A DNA stretch of 25,186 bases from Prevotella sp. UBA1104 (GTDB taxonomy: Bacteria; Bacteroidota; Bacteroidia; Bacteroidales; Bacteroidaceae), in the NCBI GenBank assembly GCA_002314055.1, contig DCBP01000109.1:1484-26669 (forward strand), given 5' to 3'. Under the pieces are notes generated by a model that saw only the letters and a program-made list of their open reading frames with translations, searched no databases and had not been told where the DNA came from. Below are positions 15,813-24,717 of this stretch, piece by piece (position 1 is the stretch's first letter; every line of letters starts with the position of its first letter). A program made the position numbers and the translations under genes.

Positions 15813-17036
15813 ATGGAACAAGTAAAACATATAAAGATAAAGGATTACAATTATCCGCTTACAGAAGAAAGAATAGCCAAATTTCCCCTTCAGGAACGAG
15901 ACCACAGCAAACTGCTGATATATGACAAGGGGGAAATAAAAGAAGACAAGTTCTTCAATATCACCTCATATCTGCCATCAGATGCCCTGATGATTTTCAA
16001 CAATACAAAAGTAATACAGGCACGTCTGCATTTCAGAAAAGAAACAGGAGCACTGATAGAAGTCTTTTTGCTCGAACCATACCGCCCTGCAGATTATGAA
16101 CAGATGTTTCAGACAACATCAGAATGCACTTGGCTTTGTCTTATCGGCAATCTGAAGAAATGGAAAGGTCAGCAATTGAGTAGAGATATAGAAGTAAAGG
16201 GACAGCCAGTAACAATAAAGGTAGACTATATCGGTGAATGTCATACATCCCATGAGGTGAAATTCTCATGGAACAATACAGATATTACTTTTGCCGATAT
16301 CCTTGATGCAGCAGGAGAGTTACCGATACCCCCATATCTAAACCGCGACACACAGGAAAGCGACAAGACGACCTATCAGACGGTGTATTCAAAAATCAAG
16401 GGCAGTGTGGCGGCACCGACCGCAGGACTGCATTTCACCGACAAAGTACTGACGTCGATAGACGCTCATGGCATAGACCGCGAAGAGATAACACTACATG
16501 TAGGAGCAGGAACCTTCAAGCCAGTGAAGAGCGATGAAATAGGAGGTCATGACATGCATTCAGAATTCATCTGCGTGCATCGTTCCACTATCGAGAAACT
16601 TATCCGCCACGACGGAAAGGCGATAGCAGTAGGAACGACAAGTGTGCGAACACTCGAAAGTCTTTATTATGTAGGATTAAAACTGGCTGCAAAACCAGAT
16701 TCTACAGAAGAAGAGCTTCATGTAGAACAATGGGAGCCGTATGACGAAAATGCAAGAAAGATATCATCTGTCGAGTCGATGAAACATATCTTGAAGTATA
16801 TGGACAGTCATGAAGTAAACACCATACATTTCTCAACACAGATAATAATCGTGCCGGGATACGACTACAAGATAGTAAAGATGCTGGTAACAAATTTCCA
16901 CCAGCCACAAAGTACACTATTGCTACTTGTAAGTGCATTCCTGCATGGCGACTGGAGAAGAATATACGATTATGCCCTTGCCCATGAATTCAGATTCTTG
17001 AGCTATGGAGACAGTTCACTCTTGATTCCAGAGTAA
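15813..17036 (+). CDS. queA: S-adenosylmethionine:tRNA ribosyltransferase-isomerase (QueA family, long form)
   Basis: QueA transfers the ribosyl part of SAM to preQ1 in tRNA to form epoxyqueuosine. Conserved segments are FPLQERDHSKLLIYD, DALMIFNNTKVIQARL, LPIPPYLNR, YQTVYSKIKGSVAAPTAGLH, HVGAGTFKPV and the C-terminal TNFHQPQSTLLLLVSAF. The protein has 407 residues, some 50-60 more than the roughly 350 of standard QueA, mostly as extensions in the N-terminal half and around residues 285-320. Bacteroidetes often carry this longer variant, to my recollection; whether it has the same activity is not established here. The start is 15 bp after the PAP2 gene. Confidence 0.87.
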   Translation: MEQVKHIKIKDYNYPLTEERIAKFPLQERDHSKLLIYDKGEIKEDKFFNITSYLPSDALMIFNNTKVIQARLHFRKETGALIEVFLLEPYRPADYEQMFQTTSECTWLCLIGNLKKWKGQQLSRDIEVKGQPVTIKVDYIGECHTSHEVKFSWNNTDITFADILDAAGELPIPPYLNRDTQESDKTTYQTVYSKIKGSVAAPTAGLHFTDKVLTSIDAHGIDREEITLHVGAGTFKPVKSDEIGGHDMHSEFICVHRSTIEKLIRHDGKAIAVGTTSVRTLESLYYVGLKLAAKPDSTEEELHVEQWEPYDENARKISSVESMKHILKYMDSHEVNTIHFSTQIIIVPGYDYKIVKMLVTNFHQPQSTLLLLVSAFLHGDWRRIYDYALAHEFRFLSYGDSSLLIPE

Positions 17037-17092
17037 AGGGAAAAAGAGTAGACAGAAGAGACAAAATTAACAGAGAAAAAATAAAAAGCAAT

Positions 17093-18190
17093 ATGAAAAT
17101 AGGAGATAAAGTAAGATTTCTGAGTACCACAGGAGGAGGCGTCATAGCAGGTTTTCAGAGTAGCAGCATAGCCCTTGTAGAAGATGAAGACGGTTTTCAG
17201 ATTCCTACGATGGTAAACGACCTTGTTGTTGTAAACGACGATAAGCAGGCAACAACAGTTCAGAAAATGATACCGGCTCAGGACAATGATTACAACAAGC
17301 GTCAGATAAAGAAAGAAAATGCCATTCATAATGACGAGATACTTGATAAAGTGAACAGCGATACACATATCCATGTTGTAGAGCGTTCAGGAGCAGAGAC
17401 AGTAAACATGTATTTGGGCTTTGTTCCTCAAGACAAGAAACAAATCAGCAATACGAAGTTTCATCTATATGCAATAAACGACAGTAATTATTTCCTGTCG
17501 TACACCTATTCATTATTCGACGGCAAGGAGTGGACCCTCTTGTCGCATAACGAGTTAGAGCCAAACACAAAGCTACTGATATCAGAGGTGAGTATAGAAG
17601 ACATTGCAGATTTCAAAAACGGAGCGATACAGCTCACCTCCTATAAAGTAGGAAAGCCATATCAGTTGCAGCCAACACTTGACGTAAGACTTCGTATAGA
17701 TCCAGTAAAATTCTATAAGCTCCATACGTTCCGTGAGAATGATTTCTTCGATGAAGACGCCCTCGTCATTCCAGTAGTAGAGAATGGAGTAGCAGTAAAG
17801 GAGCTGGCAATCGACAGTAATCAGTTAAAAGAAAAGATGCTTGAAAAGCAAAAGATTGACGTTACAGCACCGGCACGTAAGGAAAGCAGTAAGAAGCACG
17901 ACAAGAACGAACCCCTCGTTATAGATCTCCATGCTTCAGAACTGCTCGATACAACAGCAGGAATGTCAAATGCCGACATACTGAATTATCAGCTCGACGT
18001 GTTCCGTAAGACGATAGAAGAATTCAAGAAAAACAAGGGTATGAAAATCATTTTCATACACGGAAAAGGCAACGGTGTTTTACGCAATGCCGTTATCCAC
18101 GAGTTGAAGTACAGGTACAAGAGCTTTACTTATCAAGATGCTTCATTCCAGGAATATGGATATGGAGCGACACAGGTAACAATCCACTAA
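17093..18190 (+). CDS. DUF2027 and Smr-domain protein
   Basis: A 365-residue protein typical of Bacteroidetes. The N-terminal segment (about 1-50, MKIGDKVRFLSTTGGGVIAG) resembles the short beta-barrel module seen at the C terminus of MutS2-like proteins. The middle (about 105-250) is the DUF2027 domain. The C-terminal 90 residues form a Smr domain, with VIDLHASELLD (DLH motif) and IIFIHGKGNGVLR (HGxG motif). Smr domains bind or nick nucleic acids in MutS2 and related proteins, so an RNA- or DNA-related role is likely but unproven. It is followed after 9 bp by nadE. Confidence 0.88.
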   Translation: MKIGDKVRFLSTTGGGVIAGFQSSSIALVEDEDGFQIPTMVNDLVVVNDDKQATTVQKMIPAQDNDYNKRQIKKENAIHNDEILDKVNSDTHIHVVERSGAETVNMYLGFVPQDKKQISNTKFHLYAINDSNYFLSYTYSLFDGKEWTLLSHNELEPNTKLLISEVSIEDIADFKNGAIQLTSYKVGKPYQLQPTLDVRLRIDPVKFYKLHTFRENDFFDEDALVIPVVENGVAVKELAIDSNQLKEKMLEKQKIDVTAPARKESSKKHDKNEPLVIDLHASELLDTTAGMSNADILNYQLDVFRKTIEEFKKNKGMKIIFIHGKGNGVLRNAVIHELKYRYKSFTYQDASFQEYGYGATQVTIH

Positions 18191-18199
18191 ACACCATTT

Positions 18200-20140
18200 A
18201 TGCAGAACGGATTTATAAAGATAGCCTCGGCTATTCCGGCAGTAAAGGTAGCAAACTGTCAATATAACATAGAGCAGATAGAGTCGATGGTAAAGAGCGC
18301 CGACAAGGAAGGGGTAGAGATAATAGTCTTCCCGGAACTGTCGGTTACGGGATATTCATGTCAGGATCTTTTCCGTCAGAGATTGCTACTCGAAGAAGCA
18401 GAACATGTCGTTGGAGATTTGCTTGAAAAAACTTGCAATTTAGATATCATAACGATTATAGGCATACCTGTCGTAGCAGGTGATTTGTTGTTGAACTGTG
18501 CTGCAGTAATCCAAAAAGGAGAAATACTTGGCATCGTTCCGAAAACATATCTACCCAATTATTGCGAGTTTTACGAAAAACGCTGGTTTGCTTCATCTCA
18601 AGACCTAAAGTCGACCGACATTCATTATGCCGGCAAGGAAATTACCGTTGATTCAAATCCCAAGATATTCCGTACAGCAGACGGTGTATGTTTCGGAATA
18701 GAAATCTGTGAAGATGTATGGGCACCAGTACCACCGAGCAACAAACTCGCTCTTGCAGGAGCAGAATTGATATGCAACCTGTCGGCAAGCGATGAGTTAA
18801 TCGGTAAACATGCCTATCTCGAAACGTTGATAAGACAGCAGAGCGCCAGAACGATAACAGGATATATCTACAGTAGCTGCGGTTTTGGTGAAAGTACACA
18901 AGATGTAGTGTATGGTGGAAATGCCTTTATCTGTGAGAACGGTCAGATGTTAGAAAAAGCAGAGAGATTCTCACTAAATCCGCAGACAATAGTAACACAA
19001 ATCGATGTAGAGAAGTTGCGTAACGAGCGTAGGGCAAACAGTACATACATGAGTGCACAGAAAGACTGTGCGGCAGACTATATCGATACCATCCCGGTGA
19101 AGAAGCGCGACTTCAAACTTGAAAGAACCTACAATCCGCTGCCGTTCATCCCGACAACAGAAGATATGAATTCAAGTTGCGGCGAGATATTCTCCATACA
19201 GATGATGGGACTTGCAAAACGACTTGTACATACAAACTGTAAGACAGTGGTTGTAGGCATTAGCGGTGGATTAGACAGTACATTAGCATTGCTCGTATGT
19301 GTAAAGACATTCGACAAGTTATCACTTCCGCGCAAAGGAATCGTCGGAGTTACCATGCCAGGTTTTGGTACAACAGACAGAACACATGACAATGCCGTGG
19401 CACTAATGGAGAGTCTTGGCGTGTCACAGATGGAGATAAATATCTCATCATCCGTGATGCAACATTTCATAGACATCCAGCATGATGCCAATGTACATGA
19501 CGTAACTTATGAAAATTCACAAGCAAGAGAGCGTACACAAATACTTATGGATTTGAGCAATAAGTTAGGAGGACTTGTGATAGGAACAGGAGACCTGTCG
19601 GAACTCGCGCTCGGATGGGCAACATATAACGGAGACCACATGAGCATGTATGGCGTAAACTGCAGTATCCCCAAGACCCTCATAAAACATATGGTACGCC
19701 ATGTCGCCGTAAACGAAGTGGAAGGAAAGGCAAGGGAAACACTTCTCGACATCATAGACACCCCGATAAGTCCAGAATTGATTCCGGCAGACGAAAAAGG
19801 CAATATCTCGCAGAAGACAGAAGATCTCGTAGGACCATACGAGCTTCATGATTTCTTCCTATATCATTTCCTACGTTTTGGCTTCCGTCCGTCGAAACTG
19901 TTCATGCTCGCAAAAAAAGCATTTGACGGTACAGACGATAGAGTAGGAGTGTATGACGAAAAAGTTATAAAGCATTGGCTAAGAGAGTTTACCCGTAGAT
20001 TCTTCAATCAACAGTTTAAGCGCTCTTGTCTGCCGGACGGACCGAAAGTAGGAAGCGTTAGTTTAAGTCCACGCGGAGATTGGCGTATGCCGTCGGATGC
20101 CGACAGTACGATATGGCTAAAAGAGATAGACAAATTATAA
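18200..20140 (+). CDS. nadE: Glutamine-dependent NAD(+) synthetase
   Basis: NadE converts nicotinic acid adenine dinucleotide to NAD with ATP and ammonia derived from glutamine. The 646-residue protein has a nitrilase-type glutaminase domain (about 1-290) with catalytic Glu46, Lys115 and Cys170 in the motifs FPELSVTGYS, VPKTYLPNY and GIEICEDVW. The synthetase domain (about 330-646) has the ATP pyrophosphatase loop SGGLDS at 355-360 and GTGDLSELALGW. Both active sites look intact, and the length fits the two-domain glutamine-using form. It lies 9 bp after the DUF2027-Smr gene, probably in the same transcript. Confidence 0.97.
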   Translation: MQNGFIKIASAIPAVKVANCQYNIEQIESMVKSADKEGVEIIVFPELSVTGYSCQDLFRQRLLLEEAEHVVGDLLEKTCNLDIITIIGIPVVAGDLLLNCAAVIQKGEILGIVPKTYLPNYCEFYEKRWFASSQDLKSTDIHYAGKEITVDSNPKIFRTADGVCFGIEICEDVWAPVPPSNKLALAGAELICNLSASDELIGKHAYLETLIRQQSARTITGYIYSSCGFGESTQDVVYGGNAFICENGQMLEKAERFSLNPQTIVTQIDVEKLRNERRANSTYMSAQKDCAADYIDTIPVKKRDFKLERTYNPLPFIPTTEDMNSSCGEIFSIQMMGLAKRLVHTNCKTVVVGISGGLDSTLALLVCVKTFDKLSLPRKGIVGVTMPGFGTTDRTHDNAVALMESLGVSQMEINISSSVMQHFIDIQHDANVHDVTYENSQARERTQILMDLSNKLGGLVIGTGDLSELALGWATYNGDHMSMYGVNCSIPKTLIKHMVRHVAVNEVEGKARETLLDIIDTPISPELIPADEKGNISQKTEDLVGPYELHDFFLYHFLRFGFRPSKLFMLAKKAFDGTDDRVGVYDEKVIKHWLREFTRRFFNQQFKRSCLPDGPKVGSVSLSPRGDWRMPSDADSTIWLKEIDKL

Positions 20141-20154
20141 AACGAACTCGTTTT
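20139..20154 (+). terminator. Possible weak terminator after nadE
   Basis: AAAACG and CGTTTT form a 6-bp inverted repeat around AACT, overlapping the nadE stop codon and ending in TTTT. It is short and A/T-rich, so termination is uncertain. Confidence 0.3.
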
Positions 20155-20199
20155 GTGAATGAAATACAATATAAACGGTAAATCTGCGTTATATATCTG

Positions 20200-21681
20200 A
20201 TGAAATATATAAAGACATTTTTTTTTGTAGCGGTAGTAATATTGCTCGCGGCAAGTTGCAGCGATGACGACTCGTTTTCGAACTCGCCAAATAATTTGCT
20301 TACATTCTCTTCGGATACCATAAAGATGGATACCGTTTTCTCAAAAGTCCCTACAAGTCGAAAGTCGCTGTGGGTATACAACAAGTCCGGTGACGGTATT
20401 CGTTGTACCAATGTGCGTCTTGAAAATGGCGAACGTTCCGGTTTTCGCATCAATGTAGACGGAACATACCTAAGTAAAGAATCAGGTTCCCAGACAACAG
20501 ATGTAGAGATAAGAAACAAGGACAGCATATTTGTAAACATAGAGCTGACTTCACCACGTAACAACAAGATAGGTCCAGTGTTCATGGAAGACAATCTTGT
20601 GTTTACTCTCGAAAGCGGTGTGGAGCAGAAAATAAATCTCAATGCCTATTCCTGGGATGCAGATATCGTAAAAAATCTCAGGATAAAAGGCGATACTGTT
20701 ATTTCCTCCGACAGACCTATCGTGATTTACGGAGATATGAGAATTGACAGTTCTGCAACGGCACGTATAGTGCCCGGAACAACATTATATTTCCATTCTG
20801 GAGCAAAACTTGATGTATACGGTAGACTGTTGGCAGAAGGCACAGCAGACAAAAACATTACTTTCAGAGGAGACCGTACGGACAGAATGTTTGACTATCT
20901 TCCGTATGATATGGTAAGCGGACAATGGAACGGAATACATTTCCATAGTTCATCGTATGAGAATATAATGTCGTATACCGATACCCACAGTACGTTTAAC
21001 GGAATAGTATGCGACTCTTCAGACGTGAGCAAACTGAAGCTTGCTTTATACAACAGTACTGTGCACAACTGTCAGGGTTACGGACTAAAGACCGTGAACA
21101 GCGTGGTGGATGTAAGAAACAGTCAACTTACCAATACCCTCAATGACTGTGTTGCAATATACGGCGGTGGTGCGATGCTGCTCAATTGTACAATAGCACA
21201 GTTTTATCCATTCGATTCAAATCGCGGTGCAGCCTTGCGTTTCAGTAATGGTATCACAGACGAGAGTGGCAAGCATGACTATCCGTTGTATCAGATGGAT
21301 TGTATAAATTCAATTGTAACGGGATATGCCGATGATGTAGTGATGGGAGTCGTTCAGGATTCGACAGTGGCATACTCATACAAATTCGTAAACTCGATAT
21401 TGAGGACAGACTCCCTTGACGACAGCGAAAAAATAAAAAATGTAATATGGGAAAATGCAGACTCCGTGCAGATAGATACCGTATCGGGAGGTGAGAAGAA
21501 CTTCCGCCTTGTTGATGCGTCAAAGCAACATTACGACTTTCATTTAAGTAAGAAGTCAAGGGCAATTGGTGCGGCATCAAAGGAAGGAGGCTATTCAGAG
21601 CCATTAGACCGTGACGGGCGGAAACGCGATGATGAACCGGATATGGGCTGTTATGAGTATGTAGAAGAAGCAAAAGAATGA
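20200..21681 (+). CDS. Surface-type lipoprotein with beta-helix-like repeats
   Basis: A 493-residue lipoprotein: signal peptide 1-19 and lipobox LAASC, with the lipidated Cys20 followed by SDDDS. That Asp-rich start resembles the lipoprotein export signal that sends Bacteroidetes lipoproteins to the outer face of the outer membrane. Residues about 40-160 form an Ig-like N-terminal region. Residues about 170-430 have repeated short strand patterns (IVPGTTLYFHSGAKLDVYG, then LALYNSTVHNCQGYGLKTV and VDVRNSQLTNTLNDCVAIYG) suggesting a right-handed parallel beta helix. The C terminus, LDRDGRKRDDEPDMGCYEY, matches the closing motif of choice-of-anchor Q proteins. The substrate is unknown; binding of a polysaccharide or host glycan is conceivable. 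It starts 59 bp after nadE without a clear promoter. Confidence 0.8.
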   Translation: MKYIKTFFFVAVVILLAASCSDDDSFSNSPNNLLTFSSDTIKMDTVFSKVPTSRKSLWVYNKSGDGIRCTNVRLENGERSGFRINVDGTYLSKESGSQTTDVEIRNKDSIFVNIELTSPRNNKIGPVFMEDNLVFTLESGVEQKINLNAYSWDADIVKNLRIKGDTVISSDRPIVIYGDMRIDSSATARIVPGTTLYFHSGAKLDVYGRLLAEGTADKNITFRGDRTDRMFDYLPYDMVSGQWNGIHFHSSSYENIMSYTDTHSTFNGIVCDSSDVSKLKLALYNSTVHNCQGYGLKTVNSVVDVRNSQLTNTLNDCVAIYGGGAMLLNCTIAQFYPFDSNRGAALRFSNGITDESGKHDYPLYQMDCINSIVTGYADDVVMGVVQDSTVAYSYKFVNSILRTDSLDDSEKIKNVIWENADSVQIDTVSGGEKNFRLVDASKQHYDFHLSKKSRAIGAASKEGGYSEPLDRDGRKRDDEPDMGCYEYVEEAKE

Positions 21682-21707
21682 TTGTTAAACCTTAATATAA
21701 TAAAGTT

Positions 21708-22181
21708 ATGGAAAAAGTAAACGTTTCCTCAGACATCAGGCTCTGTCAGATAGAGGAGCTCGTTGATGAAGACAAAGAATTGGTGCAAACCGCCATACAG
21801 GCAACAGACAACTCGTATTCGCCATATTCCAAATTTCGTGTCGGAGCAGCCGTTAGACTTGCAGGAGGAAAGGTGATAAAAGGAGCCAATCAGGAGAATG
21901 CGGCATTTCCGGTTACAATATGTGCAGAGCGTTCCGCCATCTTTGCAGCTCAGGCAAATTATCCAGACAAAGCGATATTAAGTATAGCGATAGCTGCAAG
22001 AAACGAAGAAGGCTTTACGCAAGAGCCAGTATCGCCATGTGGTTCATGTCGTCAGGTGATGGTAGAGATAGAGCAGAAATATTCGCAGCCACTGCATATC
22101 CTGCTTTACGGCAAGAAGGGCGTTTATGTGATGGATTCAATCCGTAACCTTATGCCTTTGTCGTTTACAGACCTGAAATGA
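21708..22181 (+). CDS. cdd: Cytidine deaminase
   Basis: Cytidine deaminase hydrolyses cytidine and deoxycytidine to uridine and deoxyuridine in pyrimidine salvage. The 157-residue protein has the zinc site of the small tetrameric type: Cys72-Ala73-Glu74 (with Glu74 as proton shuttle) and PCGSC with Cys111 and Cys114. SPYSKFRVGAAV and NQENAAFP are also conserved. Its length is a little above the 130-140 usual for this type because of an N-terminal extension of about 25 residues. It lies 26 bp after the lipoprotein gene. Confidence 0.94.
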   Translation: MEKVNVSSDIRLCQIEELVDEDKELVQTAIQATDNSYSPYSKFRVGAAVRLAGGKVIKGANQENAAFPVTICAERSAIFAAQANYPDKAILSIAIAARNEEGFTQEPVSPCGSCRQVMVEIEQKYSQPLHILLYGKKGVYVMDSIRNLMPLSFTDLK

Positions 22182-22257
22182 TGTTAGATAACACATTAAT
22201 AATATTGAGAGATTAAAAAATTGAAATATTGAAAAGAAAGAAAAAGATAAAGAATAA

Positions 22258-23058
22258 ATGAAAGCAGTACGTCCGAAGAAAAATTTAGGTCAGCATTTTC
22301 TTACAGACCTTAACGTAGCAAAGGGTATTGCCGATACAGTAGATGCGTGCCCAGAGATACCGATACTTGAAGTGGGACCAGGAATGGGCGTGCTTACGCA
22401 ATACCTGACAGCAAAGAACCGTATTGTGAAGGTCGTCGAGATTGACCGTGAATCAGTAGCCTATCTAAACGAGGCATACCCAATGCTTCGTGATAATATA
22501 ATAGGTGAGGATTTTCTGCGTATGGATTTAAATAAAGTATTTGACGGTAAACAGTTTGTCCTTACCGGTAATTATCCGTATGACATTTCGTCGCAAATAT
22601 TCTTCAAGATGCTCGACAATCGCGATCTCATACCTTGTTGTACAGGAATGATACAGCGTGAAGTGGCGCAGCGTATGGCATCAAAGCCAGGCAACAAGCA
22701 ATATGGAATCTTGAGTGTACTGACACAAGCCTGGTATGATGTGGAATATCTCTTTACCGTAGACGAGAACGTATTCAATCCACCGCCAAAGGTAAAGAGT
22801 GCAGTTATTCGTATGACGCGTAATAATGTCAGCAAACTTGGTTGTGATGAAACATTGTTTAAGCGCGTCGTAAAGACAGTCTTTAACCAGCGCCGGAAAA
22901 TGCTCAGAGTTTCACTTCGACAGATACTCAACGGCCTGGAGACATCAGACGAATTCTTTACCCATGAGCTGATGACAAAGCGTCCGGAACAACTATCGAT
23001 AGAACAGTTTGTAGAACTTACGAATCTCGTTTCAGCCAAACTGAATCAACAAAGTTAA
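22258..23058 (+). CDS. rsmA: 16S rRNA (adenine(1518)-N(6)/adenine(1519)-N(6))-dimethyltransferase
   Basis: RsmA (KsgA) dimethylates two adjacent adenines in the 3'-terminal loop of 16S rRNA during 30S maturation. The 266-residue protein starts MKAVRPKKNLGQHFLTD, the family hallmark, and has the SAM-binding motif EVGPGMGVLTQYL, the acidic VVEIDRES, the catalytic motif GNYPYDISSQIF, and the C-terminal FNQRRKMLRVSLR. All are intact and the length is typical. The preceding 76 bp are A-rich with no clear promoter or Shine-Dalgarno sequence. Confidence 0.96.
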   Translation: MKAVRPKKNLGQHFLTDLNVAKGIADTVDACPEIPILEVGPGMGVLTQYLTAKNRIVKVVEIDRESVAYLNEAYPMLRDNIIGEDFLRMDLNKVFDGKQFVLTGNYPYDISSQIFFKMLDNRDLIPCCTGMIQREVAQRMASKPGNKQYGILSVLTQAWYDVEYLFTVDENVFNPPPKVKSAVIRMTRNNVSKLGCDETLFKRVVKTVFNQRRKMLRVSLRQILNGLETSDEFFTHELMTKRPEQLSIEQFVELTNLVSAKLNQQS

Positions 23059-23188
23059 ATACCCAAAAAGAAGAAAAGTATAACTCAAATGCCTATCTTT
23101 TGCAATATCAGTTTTACATTTGGTTGTATTTCGTGTCAAAATTCGTAAAATATTAAATATTAAGCTTCAAAAAGACGAACATTTTTTG

Positions 23189-23196
23189 TACTTTTG
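23189..23196 (+). promoter_or_regulatory. pgk promoter, -7 element
   Basis: TACTTTTG fits the TAnnTTTG consensus. The expected -33 position near 23165 has no clear TTTG. The predicted leader to the pgk ATG is about 75-80 nt and A-rich. The rest of the 220-bp gap after rsmA shows nothing else I can name. Confidence 0.6.
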
Positions 23197-23278
23197 CAAT
23201 ATAAGATGTAATAAATACAACTTATAAATCTTAGAAAAGGAAAAAATAAGTTTTATAAAACATAAAGAACAAAGAATT

Positions 23279-24526
23279 ATGAAAATCGAAGATTTCAACT
23301 TTGCCGGTAAAAAGGCAATCGTACGCGTTGACTTCAACGTGCCTTTGGACGAAAATGGACATGTAACAGACGACACCCGTATACGCGGCGCTCTTCCCAC
23401 ACTGAAGAAAGTACTCGCTGATGGTGGTGCACTCATCATGATGTCTCACATGGGCAAGCCTAAAGGCAAGGTAAACATGAAGCTTTCCTTGAGCCAGATT
23501 GTTCCGAACGTATCTGCCGCTCTCGGCGTAGACGTGAAGTTCGCAAAGGATTGTGGCAACGCTTCTGAGGAGGCAGCTGCCTTGAAGCCGGGCGAGGCTC
23601 TTCTTCTCGAGAACCTCCGCTTCTATCCTGAGGAGGAAGGCAAGCCCGTAGGCGTTGAGAAAGGTACACCTGAATATGATGCTGCCAAGAAAGAAATGAA
23701 GACTCGCCAGCAGGAATTCGCAAAGAAGCTCGCTTCTTACGCTGATTGTTATGTTATGGATGCCTTTGGCACAGCTCACCGCAAGCACGCTTCCACAGCC
23801 GTTATCGACGAGTACTTCGACAAGAACAACAAGATGCTAGGCTACCTCATGGAGAAGGAAGTTAAGGCTGTTGATGCTGTTCTCGGAAACATCAAACGTC
23901 CGTTCACTGCCATCATGGGTGGCTCTAAGGTATCCACCAAGATTGGTATCATAGAAAACCTCCTCACAAAGGTTGACAACCTCATCCTCTGTGGCGGTAT
24001 GACATACACGTTCGCCAAGGCACAAGGTGGCAAAATCGGCAAGTCAATTTGCGAGGACGACAAACTCGACGTGGCTCTCGACGTAATTAAGAAGGCAAAA
24101 GAGAATGGTGTGAACCTAGTTCTCGGCACTGACTCTATCTGCGGTGACGACTTCAAGAACGACTGCAACACACAGGTTTGCCCGTCCAACAATATTCCTG
24201 ACGGATGGGAAGGCATGGATGCAGGCCCTGACACACGCAAGGCTTTTGCAGCTGCCATCAAGGGCGCAAAGACAATCCTTTGGAATGGTCCTGCAGGCGT
24301 ATTCGAGTTCGACAACTTCGCAGGCGGCTCTAAAGCTATCGCTGAGGCTATCGCTGAGGCAACTAAAGAGGGCGCATTCTCACTCATCGGTGGTGGTGAT
24401 TCTGTAGCATGCATCAACAAGTTCGGATTGGCAGACCAGGTTTCTTACATCTCCACTGGTGGCGGTGCACTGCTTGAGGCTATCGAAGGCAAGGTGCTCC
24501 CGGGCGTAGCTGCCATCGAAGCATAA
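23279..24526 (+). CDS. pgk: Phosphoglycerate kinase
   Basis: Pgk transfers phosphate from 1,3-bisphosphoglycerate to ADP in glycolysis. The 415-residue protein has the N-domain substrate-binding motif RVDFNVPLDENG, SHMGKPKGK, LLLENLRFYPEEEG and DAFGTAHRKHAS, the hinge and nucleotide-binding segment IMGGSKVSTKIG, WNGPAGVFE, and the GGGDS loop near the C terminus. It is complete and of normal length. Codon use is clearly different from the neighbouring genes: isoleucine is almost always ATC or ATT, leucine often CTC, arginine CGT or CGC. This is the mark of a highly expressed gene in this genome. It has its own promoter and terminator. Confidence 0.98.
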   Translation: MKIEDFNFAGKKAIVRVDFNVPLDENGHVTDDTRIRGALPTLKKVLADGGALIMMSHMGKPKGKVNMKLSLSQIVPNVSAALGVDVKFAKDCGNASEEAAALKPGEALLLENLRFYPEEEGKPVGVEKGTPEYDAAKKEMKTRQQEFAKKLASYADCYVMDAFGTAHRKHASTAVIDEYFDKNNKMLGYLMEKEVKAVDAVLGNIKRPFTAIMGGSKVSTKIGIIENLLTKVDNLILCGGMTYTFAKAQGGKIGKSICEDDKLDVALDVIKKAKENGVNLVLGTDSICGDDFKNDCNTQVCPSNNIPDGWEGMDAGPDTRKAFAAAIKGAKTILWNGPAGVFEFDNFAGGSKAIAEAIAEATKEGAFSLIGGGDSVACINKFGLADQVSYISTGGGALLEAIEGKVLPGVAAIEA

Positions 24527-24557
24527 GTGTTTATCCTTTTTAAACATAAAATTTAAG

Positions 24558-24600
24558 AACGGTAAACTTATCTGTCTACGACCGGTAAGTTTACCGTTTT
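24558..24600 (+). terminator. Terminator-like hairpin after pgk
   Basis: AACGGTAAACTTA (24558-24570) pairs perfectly over 13 bp with TAAGTTTACCGTT (24586-24598), with a 15-nt loop, and the T run extends to 24600. The right arm can also fold on itself (CGGTA and TACCG around AGTT, 24583-24596) just before TTTT, so two competing hairpins both lead to the T run. The T run is short. Confidence 0.75.
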
Positions 24601-24686
24601 CGTATTTACAGGAGTCCACATTATTGTGACAAAGCCAAACCAAAATTAAAAAATAGTTAAAACATCAAACAACAGAGTGGAAACTA

Positions 24687-24717
24687 TTGCCCATATAAAT
24701 AAAAAAGCGTACCTTTG
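24687..24717 (+). promoter_or_regulatory. Promoter of rpsF-rpsR
   Basis: TTG at 24687-24689 and TACCTTTG at 24710-24717 are 20 bp apart and fit the Bacteroidetes -33/-7 consensus. The leader to rpsF is about 40 nt, A/T-rich, and contains the palindrome AATAATTAATTATT at 24733-24746. Confidence 0.78.

Noticed and set aside
23842..24420. Open frame of 192 codons on the - strand opposite pgk
   Set aside because: It arises from the biased codon use of pgk on the opposite strand and has no recognisable domain.
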